From assembly GCA_009760855.2 (NCBI GenBank), contig WPIO01000029.1:2590001-2654000 (forward strand): DNA of 64,000 nucleotides, in the 5' to 3' direction. This DNA comes from Cristatella mucedo. Its lineage: Eukaryota > Bryozoa > Phylactolaemata > Cristatellidae. The notes under the pieces are model-generated. The model ran no database searches, had not been told where the DNA came from, and saw only the letters and a list, made by a program, of their open reading frames with translations. This document shows, piece after piece, positions 42,333 to 64,000 of the stretch (the first letter of the stretch is position 1; every line of letters starts with the position of its first letter). A program made the position numbers and the translations under genes.

Positions 42333-44353
42333 ATGGCAAGTGCTCATATTGACAGTACACTAGAACTTAATGATCATAGTTTTCCTAATTATGATATTAA
42401 AGACTATCAATTTAGAGAATTTTACCAAACAAACGGAATTGAAGCTGATAACATAGCAAATAAGCTAGTAACATGTATTGTACCTGGTGAACAAAAAACG
42501 TGCTATGTTCTTTCTGATTCATATCTTCTGCTTGAAGGCCAACTGCAAGTTCAAACAGTTAATAATAATAATAATAATAATATTGCACTTGATAAAGCGC
42601 CCTCAGAGAACTTAATCTCTTTCTAGGCACTTTACATTTGTTGCAAAGTGATATGCAATAGAATAGTAAGTAAAATCATGCTTGAAAAACAAACAAAATG
42701 AATAATATGGTTAGGGGTGACATGCACAGGGTCAGCATGCAAATGTGGTTAGTGGCAGCATGCACAGTGTCAGCAAGCATAAGCACATCAAGGACGAATC
42801 ACAGGGGCCCACTAAATGCTGTCCTAAATAGGTGTGTTTTTAAGTTTCTTTTAAATGTGGTCAGGTCAGGGGATGTTCTGACGCAGGTCGGGAGGGAGTT
42901 CCAGGCTTTGGGAGCATACGAGCGAAATGCACGGTCTCCAAAGGATTTAAGGTTTGTACGAGGTATTTCCAGACTGTTGGATTCCGAAAAGCGAGTGGTA
43001 CGATGCTTGGCCTGATGGGATAGTATATCTGAAACAGTTGCTGGTGGTGCTTATGCTGCTCTTAACAGAAATCTTGCTGCAGGATTTGTTAATAACGCTG
43101 GAGCATGGATGTTCAGCTCAACCAGAGTTGAACTTGGTACTGAAGAAATAGAAAGTATTTCACTTCAACAAGGACCTCGAGCTGTTTCAACACTTACGGG
43201 TCTATTTTTCTATCCCGATGACTATAATAGAACTGAGGGACCTGCAACTGGATTGAAAAAAGATGTAGCTAGTTCGATGGATGATATGTCTTTTAATGTT
43301 GTTGCTAATACTATTAATCGTGCTAGTTATCCTTATACTAGTCCTCCTGCAGCATCTGCAACTTCTTCAAAGATCGGTTTTGTTTATAGAAGGGGTTTGT
43401 CTTATGTTCTTGCTGATAATCAAGGTACATTCAGTATATCATTGTCACTATCAAGACTCTCTGGTTTCTGTGATGATATGAATAAAATCCTTTATAATGT
43501 TCCATTTACTCTTGAAATAAACAGAGTTAGTGGAAATGATTTTGATGAAATTATGACTGGTGCATCTGGTGATGCTAATACTCTTGTAAGTAGAGGTGTT
43601 GCTGTTAATGGTGCTGGAAATGGTACTTGGAATGCATTCAGAATTAACAAGAAAAAAATGCGATTGATGGTTCCATGCGTTACTCCTATGATAAACATTC
43701 TGAGGTCTATTGCTGATATTACGAGTGAGAGATCGAATAAACTAAAACTCAACGACGGAGTTAGGCGATAGTAGAATATGACGCTAACCAACTTTAATCA
43801 AGGTCTAAAATATACAAGAACTCTATCTGTACAAAATAGCATTGGTAAGGTAAGATGGTTGATAGTAGGTGCGCAAAACTATGGTAAATATTCAATCACT
43901 GTGATTTTAAGTGTTACTGTGCTTGCAAATGGATCTAAACAATATCCAGCTGTAGCAAGAAGCAGTTATCCTAGAAATGATAGGTGTTCGACTGCATATC
44001 TAGATTTTACTCCATTCAGGAAACAATATCTTGGATTGAATGAAGTAACTGAACCTGTCGGTGTTCCTTTTCCTGAATGGCGATCTCTTTATCCTATTCA
44101 TGTGATTGATCTGCAATACTATGATGAGCCTCTTACAGTAACATCTAAACTTGATGTAAGAGTTGAATTCAATAGTTTGATTCCTAATGCTGCTGCTGCT
44201 GTTGCTGCTGCTGGAGCTGATGCTGCTGCTGCAACAATCATCCGTCACTATTTGACTATTTGTGAGAATACTGCTGAATTGGCATCATATGGTAATGGAT
44301 CAAACTTTATTTGTAGAAAAGGAACATTTGTTTATGATGGAACTTTTAAATAA
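42333..44353 (+). pseudogene. Maverick major capsid protein, split by a LINE and a tandem TAG-TAG
   Basis: Double jelly-roll major capsid protein (assignment from size, position and the FSSTRVELGTEEIES segment). Parts: 42333-42560, 43032-43771 and 43775-44353. The LINE at 42561-43031 plus one copy of its 8-bp target duplication totals 479 bp; subtracting this puts the two parts in the same frame. TAG-TAG at 43769-43774 is the only interruption in the rest, with the frame continuing unchanged. The combined length is about 514 codons, usual for Polinton capsid proteins. The stretch 44188-44240 has an Ala-rich insert. Confidence 0.72.
42561..43031 (-). mobile_element. L2 LINE nested in the capsid gene (copy 3)
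   Basis: Antisense, 5'-truncated, about 470 bp with an AAT repeat tail. It is flanked by a perfect 8-bp duplication AAACAGTT (42553-42560 and 43032-43039). Confidence 0.93.
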
Positions 44354-44373
44354 AATTTTAAAAACAGAATTTC

Positions 44374-44920
44374 ATGCAAAAAATAAATTTTGTTCAAGGA
44401 TCAGATGAGTGGAAATAATCAATGTCATTGAATAATGGTGGATCAGAATTTTATTCTGTTTTAGGTAATTACATTGTATTTGATTCCAAAATAGATTGTG
44501 ATATATAATTAATTGCAAATAGAAAATAGAAAAATATATTGCTAATAGTTCACCTATGAGATTTCCTCAAATGCTGTTTTGTAAGGTATTTGAACCTATT
44601 GCTGCTAAATTTCTAGAAATGAAACTTGATAGAAAGATTGAGAATGCAAATGATTGTTTTACTAGTGGTGGAGTTTATAGATATTCTCCTGATGGAATAA
44701 TTTATGAAGATACACTAGTAGAAATAAAATGTTTATGGAGTAGAAGTATAGTTGAAGAATTTATTCCAAAACAATACTTAGCTCAGTGTTTACTTGGATT
44801 ACATGTTATTAAATTAAATAGATACTTTTACTCTGAGTTTGAGATTTATGTTCCTGGTTTGAGTTGTTATGATGAACCTGTAGACTACATAGCAGCAGGA
44901 AATTTAGAATACTTACTAAT
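44374..44920 (+). pseudogene. Maverick YqaJ-type exonuclease/recombinase, broken
   Basis: It starts INFVQGSDEWK, the usual opening of YqaJ/lambda-exonuclease proteins, and contains IFEPIA-like KVFEPIAAKFLE (about 44590), YSPDGII (Asp codon 44692-44694), VEIK (Glu and Lys codons 44721-44729) and IPKQYLAQCLLGL (44765-44803). These are the D...ExK active-site residues plus the Gln motif. TAA 44416, TAA 44506 and TAG 44527 interrupt, and a short AGAAAAT duplication near 44521-44535 shifts the frame. Such nucleases process DNA ends for strand annealing in large DNA viruses and phages. Confidence 0.72.
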
Positions 44921-45177
44921 TTTGATTTTGATATGCCAATTAGAACTCCTTTATTTATGTTGCTTCTTAGAAAAAATACTTTGATTTTGAGTGTGAGATT
45001 TCTTATGAACAAGATATTTTAAGATATTTTATATGAACATGGTAGATTTAAATAATATATAAAAAAAATCAGAAATACAAGTAGTAGGAGAAGAAGATTA
45101 AAGTAGATTTGCAAGAATAGTTCCAATAGTTATAGACTTGTTAGATAGATCAAATGTTTTGATTAATAAATATATAG

Positions 45178-45984
45178 ATGAATGGAAAGATTCACACTGA
45201 TGATTATGGGTCAAGAATTAATGGTAGTATACTATCAGATCTAAATGCAAATGGAAATATAATTATAAATATGAGTGATCCTGTTATGGATGCTGATGCT
45301 GTAACAAAATATTATGCAGATGCAAACTTTCTTGTTAATTCAGGAGCATCTTTGAATCTTGCTGGTAAACCTATTACAAATCTTGGAGCATGTGTTAATC
45401 ATGCTGATGGTGTTTATGTAAGTCAGATAAATAATTATGTTAAAAAACAGCTGATACAATGTTAGGAGATTTCAACATGAATATTTATGCTAAAACATCA
45501 ACATATTGGAATTCAGGAAATGGTAATCCAGTTGTACTAAATGATGATAATTGTGTTACTTATAGTGGAATGAAAAGAGATGTTTTACTAAAAGCTTATC
45601 CTTCAACAACAAATACAAATATGGGCGGAAATTAAATAACAAATGTTGCTGATCCTGTTAATCCTTCTGATGTTGCAACTAAATCTTATGTAGATAAAAC
45701 AGTTAAAAAATAACAGAAGTAATATCGATCTCAATGAATCTCAAGTCTATGAACTCAATTATAAATTTATCAACAGCCTATTCATGGACAAATAAAACAG
45801 CTCCACCAATAGTATTAATAAGTGTTATGGTTGTTGGTTCATCGTTTCATCTGGTTGTGTATTTCGTAGACCTAGTAGTGAACCAACTGTTGTATCAGGA
45901 GAAATACGTGCTATAAATACTTCTCCAAATGGAGGATTAGACTTAAAGTATTATGCTTATTTTATTTTAGCAAATTACGACTGA
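45178..45984 (+). pseudogene. Maverick fibre-like protein with tail-fibre repeats
   Basis: 45178-45465 and, after a slip at an A6 tract, 45450-45713 carry several copies of a unit of the form N-G-x-I-x-N-x-x-D-P-x-x-x-x-D-A-x-T-K-x-Y-x-D (for example INMSDPVMDADAVTKYYAD and ITNVADPVNPSDVATKSYVD). This repeat is well known from phage tail-fibre and collar proteins, where it forms trimeric shafts. TAA at 45633-45635 falls within one unit. A C-terminal segment in changing frames ends at TGA 45982-45984. It is likely the receptor-binding spike of the virion form; that role is inference. Confidence 0.6.
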
Positions 45985-46158
45985 TTATTACTTCATTGAG
46001 AATCTTGAAAATTTAAAGGTAAACCTCTTAGTTAGTTATGTAGCCTCCTGAAAAGTATAGATGAACAATTAACACTACTAACTCTTTTAACTTTGTTGCT
46101 TTGCGTTTACATTTAACTAATGGAAATAGTTTTGAAATAGCACAAATAGCTTCATGAT

Positions 46159-46452
46159 CTAAACCATGGTGGAAACATGAAGTTGAAGAACATACTTTTT
46201 TAAGTATTTCCTAACTAAAGAATATAGTTTAGTTAATTTCTCTTTTTTGAATGTATTAGAATTTATGTTACAATATGAAACAATTAGTATATCATCATTA
46301 CGCATAAGACTAGAATCAAATTGAGTTTCATTCATATCAAGATCACAGATATCACAACGAATTTCATACTTTTTTGGTCTCTTTCTTTTTGGCGGTTTAA
46401 AATAAGGATGACCTGATTCTAGATATTCGATTTCATTAAATTTTTTAAACAC
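46159..46452 (-). CDS. Maverick unknown protein with a CxxC pair
   Basis: - strand frame of about 97 codons (FNEIEYLESGHPYF, KPPKRKRPKKYEIRCDICDL). No ATG is at the frame's edge. It diverges from the integrase with essentially no spacer. One CxxC pair and a basic run suggest a nucleic-acid or metal-binding domain; family unknown. Confidence 0.45.
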   Translation of the reverse strand: MFKKFNEIEYLESGHPYFKPPKRKRPKKYEIRCDICDLDMNETQFDSSLMRNDDILIVSYCNINSNTFKKEKLTKLYSLVRKYLKKYVLQLHVSTMV

Positions 46453-47850
46453 ATGTCACAAAATATTTCCATTCTCTATATAATGTTATTTTTAACTCTA
46501 AAAGAAAGAAACAAAGAAGGAAAATTCAATCCTGACTCAGATTTAAGTCAAGTGTTCAAACCAAGACCTAAGAATATTCCACAAGGTTTCTTTAAAATTG
46601 TTGAACCTAATGAAAATCATCAAGCAGACATTTTGTATATGCCAAATGATTCTGGAAATAAATATGCTTTGAGTGTTATTGATATTGCTAGTAGATATAA
46701 GGATTCACGACCACTTAAAACAAAGTCTTCTACAGGAGAAGCACAAGCAATAATAGACATTTACAGAAAAGGACCTTTAGAATGGCCAAAGAAGATAACA
46801 GTAGGTCCAGGATCGGAGTTTAAAGGAGAGTTCACGAAAGAAATGAAAAAGCATGAAACACGTATTATAGAAGGTACTAGTAAACAGAGTGCTGCATTTA
46901 TTGAAACAATGAATAGAACAGTAGTAGAGAGAACATTTTATTGCACAATATGAAAAAATAGAAAGTATTAATAAAGAAGATTATACTAGAAACAAAAAGA
47001 GGATTGATAATTTACCAAAGATTTTTGATGATCTAAATAATAGTATTACAAACTGGTGAAAAATCTGCTAAAGCAATACAAAAGGGAATAGTAAAACTAA
47101 AGAAACCAAAATACAGTATAGAAGTAGGTGAACAACAATTATTAGAACTTGAAACAACTGTTAGATATTTACTAGAACCAAGTGAAGGAGAAGATGAAGA
47201 CAGAAGAAGAGCTACATATCCAATATGGAGTTTAAGTTTACATACTATTGTTAGAATAATTCAGATATACTACCCCATCAGGCCAAGCATCGTACCACCC
47301 GCTTTTCGGAATCCAACAGTCTACAAATACCTCATACAAGCCTTAAATCCTTTGGAGACCGTGCATTTAGTTCGTATGCTCCCACAGCCTGGAACTCCCT
47401 CCCGACCTGCGTCAGAACATGCCCTGACCTGACCACATTTAAAAGGAACCTAAAAACACACCTATTTAGGAGAGCATTTAGAGGGTCCCTGTAATTCATC
47501 CTTGATGTGCTTATCCGTGCTGACACCGTGCATGCTGCCACTAACCACATTTGCATGCTGACCCTGTGCATGTCACCCCTAACCATATTATTCATTTTGT
47601 TTGTTTTTAAGCATGATTTTACTTACCATTCAATTGCATTTCACTTTGCAGCAAATGTAAAGCGCCTAGAGAGAGATTAAGTTCTCTGAGGGCGCTTTAT
47701 CAAGTGAATTATTATTATTATTATTATTAATGGTATTGAAAGAATAACCAGTTCGTTATCTCGTAAATGACGTTAAAAGAAATACTGTTAGAGAGGAGTT
47801 GCAAGTGATTAAGCAAGATTAGATTCCGCTGTATTATCTAATTGTTTAAC
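46453..47850 (+). pseudogene. Maverick retroviral-type integrase, interrupted
   Basis: DDE-type integrase that inserts the element. Open from 46453 to 46953: NHQADILYMP carries the first catalytic Asp, YALSVIDIASRY follows, ETMNRTVVERTF holds the Glu region. In the second-Asp motif (D-x-G-S-E-F) the sequence is GPGSEF, so the Asp is absent. Frameshifts occur near 46945 and 47050. The C-terminal part continues (SEGEDEDRRRATYPIWSL at about 47190-47240), is cut by LINE copy 4, and resumes after it (VRYLVNDVKRNTVREELQV, about 47750-47815). Confidence 0.85.
47261..47729 (+). mobile_element. L2 LINE nested in the integrase gene (copy 4)
   Basis: Sense, 5'-truncated copy from CAGATATACTACCCC to the ATT tail at about 47729. 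A possible imperfect target duplication of about 15 bp (TATTGxxAGAATAA) flanks it. The reverse-complement frame 47332-47595 is a shadow. Confidence 0.85.
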
Positions 47851-48295
47851 TACTATTCCATTAAATTCTATCTTGGTCACCTAATCATCATCTAAAGCAT
47901 CAACAATCTTTGAAACCGAGTTAAGATTTGATTGAAAAGAGAACGTTTTCTTCTATCAATTTGTGATATTGTACTTTCAACTGATATTAAAATTGTTGTT
48001 AGTCCACCTAAAACAGTTACTAATAGTAATGATGCATTTGATAAAGCGCCCTCAGAGAGCTTAATCTCTTTCTAGGCTTTTACATTTGTTGCAAAGGGTC
48101 TACATGCGATAATTCATCATACTGTGGAGGAACACATGTGCTAGTTACAGCAATTGCAAGAGTTAATAAAATACTTATAAATTGAAAACAATATCTAATT
48201 CATATTAATTTAGTTAAACAACCTCTAATTCTTTCGTTATCTAAAAGTATTCGATAGTATTTGTCGTTAGCAAATTTCGTTCTTAGATCTGACAT
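47820..48295 (-). pseudogene. Maverick two-membrane-segment protein
   Basis: - strand gene starting at the ATG at 48295-48293 (MSDLRTKFANDKYYRILLDN). It has a hydrophobic segment FISILLTLAIAVT (about 48185-48145) and a second one, SLLLVTVLGGLTTILISV, after a LINE-tail fragment. A polar C-terminal part follows. TGA 48202-48200 and a TAG near 47890 interrupt. It lies next to the right terminal repeat. Family unknown; a virion or envelope-interacting membrane protein is possible. Confidence 0.45.
48024..48100 (-). mobile_element. L2 LINE tail fragment nested in the Maverick (copy 5)
   Basis: GCATTTGATAAAGCGCCCTCAGAGAGCTTAATCTCTTTC: only the 3' terminal about 75 bp of the family, antisense, inside the membrane-protein gene. 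Confidence 0.8.
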
Positions 48296-48326
48296 GATTG
48301 TCCCATATTATTTTGCAAATAAATTA

Positions 48327-48535
48327 TTTTACTCTTATACAATCATATTAACTTAACACAACTCCAAGTAGTATGTAAATGAATGGAATGGAGAATAGGG
48401 TCACGAGAATGGCGTCATCCTTTAAATAAACCAGACGACGAGAAACAATCGAGCGTCAGCGAGATCGTTGATCGGAGGAAGGTTTGTTTAAATGATGACG
48501 TCATTCGATCCCATTCCATTTATGTACATACTACT
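48327..48535 (-). repeat. Maverick right terminal inverted repeat
   Basis: Reverse complement of the left repeat. One TGACGTCA is intact (48496-48503) and the other is changed to TGGCGTCA (48410-48417). The terminal ACT precedes the CCCCG target duplication. Confidence 0.92.
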
Positions 48536-48563
48536 CCCCGACCTGACGACATTTAACGGAACC
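48536..48563 (+). mobile_element. L2 LINE, right stub after the Maverick
   Basis: CCCCGACCTGACGACATTTAACGGAACC corresponds to the CCCTGACCTGACCACATTTAAAAGGAAC segment of other L2 copies and continues the interrupted left half. Confidence 0.75.
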
Positions 48564-49157
48564 AAAGCCGTACGCGGAAATCCTCTGGCGCAGCCCGCTT
48601 TCGTGCAGCACGCGAAAGCGCTGCCCGACCGCTGCTCTATCCAGCGAGCAACCTCCCGTTTCATTCGCCCCACCGCACGCGGTGGGGCCGCGCATGCGGC
48701 GGGAATTAGACGCGCTCGCCCAGCGTCCGTGAAATGGTCGCGCTCGAGGAGGTGGCCCGGTGGCGAGATGGGTCGCAGGGGAAGGTCGCGGAGTGCCCTC
48801 GACCACAGGTCAACTCCCGAGATGCCAGACCATCGCCGCGGCCGGGGTCCGGGTGCGGCGGCGGCGTGCCGAACGCGCCGCCGCCGCCGCCCGCGTGTTT
48901 GCTTTTGTCCTTTAAGCCGGCCGCGTGTTTGCCTCCATCCGAACGCTCTACGCGCGGCGGGCTGAAGCCGACTGTGAAGACAAAGCCTCCGGCGGCTGCG
49001 ACGGCCGACGGGCGGCGGAGGTTGGCGCCGCTCGCAGCTCGACTTCCGGCGGACGACTGACTTGGAGTGCTTCGGCGGCGACGGCGGCGCAGCCGGCGGC
49101 GCGCGTTCTAGTTCATTGCTCCTCGCTCCCGCGCCCACCATTCGCCTGCGGCCGGCC
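48560..49157 (+). promoter_or_regulatory. CpG-rich block, probable promoter and 5' UTR of ClC gene 2
   Basis: A sharp change to high G+C with many CG dinucleotides runs from about 48560 to 49290, in contrast to the A/T-rich Maverick that ends at 48535. It leads directly into the first coding exon of gene 2. Long frames on both strands here (for example 48488-49201 on -) are a by-product of low stop-codon frequency in G+C-rich sequence. Confidence 0.6.
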
Positions 49158-61465
<12,308 letters not shown>

Positions 61466-62865
61466 GTAAGTTATTGTTTGGGCACGGCTATGCAGGACAG
61501 CGTCAATTTGGCAAAGAGGTTTTATTATCGTCAGTGGCGGAGCCGGGGAAAGGAGGCCATTTGACCACTGTCCTGACCCTTGCAGCAACTTGGGCCGTGC
61601 GAAATTTTCCATGCACCGTCGACCGTCGCCGATGGCGAAATTATGTTTTAATTCCATTCGTTAAGCAGCCACCGAGTTTACGCCAAGTTAACACTATGAT
61701 TTGGCACTATAATTCTTTGTATTTTCTTTTATTAATTACGAGTTTAGCCCCACATACACGAAAATCTTGCGGGTTTTGCCGCTCGATGAAAATCCTAGCT
61801 CCGCCAGTGAATATCGTGGTACGTGAACGCTTATTCGTCCAGTGTCACTCGTAAGAAAGTAACGTACGGAGGCATGATCACTGCAATGAAAAATGACTCT
61901 GATAACACTAAACTAAACTCTATACGGCCTACTATTTCCTGAGGCGGCAGGTCACCGAACTTGTACACGCTGCTTTTGTTTTGCATGAACTCTGCATCCG
62001 TTCGTGACTGCTTAAATACCTTTTATACATAAAATTCCGGTTTATATTGCACTCGAATTAACTCCAGTTATAATACCTCCGAATTTATTAGCAAGCGAAA
62101 TACTTACAAACAACTCTTGATCTCCCATTACTATTTGCGGGTTAAGGTCGAAATCGAGGCGGACAGGATTTCGTTGCAATTTAAGGGAGGAAACGGTCGA
62201 TAATTGCTTTAAATAATTCGCATTTAGCACATTTGTAAGCTGAACTCCCGCGTCAACTCGCGGCCACCTCTCAGCGAATCTGCAGTGCCTCTCTATCTAA
62301 TGGGATATGTAATTCAAGCTTGTTACATTCACTTTAGATCCCTTCATGCTCATGCTCCGGCCGGCCAATCTAAAGTACAATTGAATCAGGCTTTCCATGG
62401 CACCGAACGCCCCTGGACTCGCAGCGTAGTTTGGCTGCTACTCTAGCGAACTGCAAATACTTTGCAGGCCACTCTTTCTGTTCCTTAGCTCCAAAAATTG
62501 TAACTCGCTTCTGCTTGACATCGCGGCATTTCCTGACTTTACAGAAAATTTTAAAAAGAAGCCAACAACCACGTATTCCTCACAAACCTCCGTTTGTGTA
62601 GATTATTTATTTTTTTGCTTTATGTTTGCAGAAATCTTGAATGTAATCAAGGTTCTTTTGCCGTGCTGGCTTTCCGGCACTAGAGATTCAGTTCTGTTAC
62701 AACCCTATATCAAATTTTTACTTTTATTATAATCATTGTTAAAAAATGCGAAGCCTTCAAAATTCCAGGTCATTTCTAAAAATTGCGCCATGGTCGGCTT
62801 GATTCAAGGCTATGTAAAAGAGCTCGTGAATGTGCGTTAAGGTATAATTGTTACATACCTGTACC
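61466..62865. other. Gene 2 intron, start
   Basis: No exon or known repeat is recognised before the L2 fragment at 62865. Confidence 0.4.
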
Positions 62866-63960
62866 TTCTATGCAGATGGCCCTCAGTTTTACTTTTGCTT
62901 TGATCTCTCATAGCTCTCCGGCACGTCGAATTCTCTCAATTCCCTAGCTGAATGAATTGATGACATCCGCACATGGCTGGCAGCAAACTTTTTTAAGTTG
63001 AATAATGATTAAATCAACTTACTAGTTATGGGCAAACCAAGTGTGATTCAGAAATTTGAAAGGTTAACGATCACAATCGGCTCTGCCAGCATATGTCCTG
63101 TTAAATCTGCACGAAATCTAGGTTTCATGTTCTAAAGTGACCTTTTATTAGACGACCACATCAGCTCCTCGGGCAAGTCTGCCTACTTTCAGCTACATAA
63201 CAATGCTAAAATTCGGACTTGTTTAGACAGGATACCACATTTAAATTGGTCCATACATTTGTAACATTCCGGCTCGACTTCTGTAACTCACTGCTTGCTG
63301 GTCTACCGGCCTGTGCAATCGGCGCTTACAGCTGGGGAAAAAACTCTGCAGCTAGGCTTGTCATTCCTCCATGTGTGATCAGGCGCTTGCAGCTAGTGCA
63401 AAATTCTTCAGCTAGGCTTGTCTGTCGTGAGCCTCGCAGTTGCCACGTCACACCACTTCTCGCCGACCTCCGCTGGCTCCCAGTCAAGCAACGCATCGAC
63501 TTCAATATTCTGTCACTCACTTTTAGGTCCCTTCATTCTTTTGCTCCAGCCTACTTATCAGATCTACTCCCCCACTAGGCTAAGCATCGCACTACTCGCT
63601 TTCGGAATCTAATCGTTTACCTATACCTCGTTCGAACCTCAAATCCTTTGGAGACCGTGCCTTGAGTTCGTACGCTCCCAAAGCCTAGAAATCACTTCCG
63701 ATTTACATCACGACATCTCCTGACTTGACCACTTTTAAAAAGAAACTAAAAAGTATCTATTTAGCACAGCATTTAGTGGATCCCTGTGATTTAACTTTTA
63801 TGTGCTAATGCATGCTGAATCTGTGCATGATGACCTAACCATTTTATTCTTGTTTATTGAGCATGCGACCGCGCTCGTGCTGCCTTGGCAGCAAATGTAA
63901 AATGCCTAGATAGAGATTGAGTTCTTTGAGGGTGCAATATCAAAATTATTCTTATTATTA
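62865..63960 (+). mobile_element. L2-clade LINE, 5'-truncated
   Basis: Sense copy from the YADDTQLYL-equivalent region through LVHTFVTFRLDFCNSLLAGL to the 3' UTR and ATT tail. It has several stops and a roughly 75-bp internal duplication (63315-63360 and 63378-63420, the LQLVQNSAARLV segment). Confidence 0.8.
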
Positions 63961-64000
63961 GTATGCGAATCTATGTGCAAGTTTATGCACGTAACACCCA

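Larger units (their letters stand above)
30964..48535 (+). mobile_element. Maverick/Polinton DNA transposon, 17,572 bp, defective
   Basis: It begins AG and ends CT and has about 0.2-kb terminal inverted repeats. It is flanked by a perfect 5-bp duplication CCCCG (30959-30963 and 48536-48540). It encodes the diagnostic set: protein-primed PolB, retroviral-type integrase, packaging ATPase, adenain-like protease, and major and minor capsid proteins. Base composition is far more A+T-rich than either flank. PolB lacks its C-terminal part, most genes carry stops or frameshifts, and six LINE pieces are nested inside. It is a dead copy of a virus-like element (adintovirus-related group). Confidence 0.95.

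Overview
The window is animal nuclear DNA. It carries GT-AG spliced genes with introns from about 0.1 to 8 kb, many L2-clade LINE copies, tRNA-derived SINEs, two solo LTRs and a Maverick/Polinton DNA transposon. A non-vertebrate metazoan is most likely; I cannot name the species. Most open frames are repeat-derived or chance.

Layout. (1) 445-25452, + strand: a spliced ClC-6/7-type chloride/proton exchanger gene (gene 1). Thirteen exons have phase-consistent junctions and one probable exon has an unresolved acceptor. They cover the N-terminal cytosolic tail, the membrane domain with gating and proton glutamates, a sequon-rich luminal loop and both CBS domains. Its first coding exon lies left of the window. 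(2) 25453-30963: intergenic DNA with repeats. (3) 30964-48535: a Maverick/Polinton of 17,572 bp, AT-rich, bounded by about 0.2-kb terminal inverted repeats and a perfect 5-bp target duplication (CCCCG). It sits inside an L2 LINE whose halves flank it. (4) 48560-49290: a GC-rich, CpG-rich block containing the first exon of a second ClC gene. (5) 49158 to beyond the right edge, + strand: gene 2, a tandem paralogue with three visible exons (49158-49283, 56140-56279, 61336-61465). The last two match their gene 1 counterparts exactly in length (140 and 130 bp) and phase.

The Maverick carries, left to right: protein-primed DNA polymerase B (broken, C-terminal part missing), an adenain-like cysteine protease and a four-cysteine zinc-ribbon protein (both - strand), a packaging ATPase, an unknown helical protein, two related minor-capsid-like proteins, two small basic proteins, a major capsid protein, a YqaJ-type nuclease, a fibre-like protein with phage-tail-fibre-style repeats, a - strand unknown, a retroviral-type integrase and a - strand two-membrane-segment protein. 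Five L2 pieces and one piece of a second LINE family are nested in it. No gene set for an autonomous element is intact.

The most unusual signals are: (a) within the Maverick genes, interruptions are about 20 TAA/TAG codons against 2 TGA, including a tandem TAG-TAG in the capsid gene, although the two terminal repeats differ by only about 5%; (b) each terminal repeat is itself an inverted structure with CRE-like TGACGTCA palindromes; (c) the Maverick ends about 0.6 kb upstream of the gene 2 start codon; (d) a 31-bp tandem duplication has doubled the splice acceptor of a gene 1 exon.
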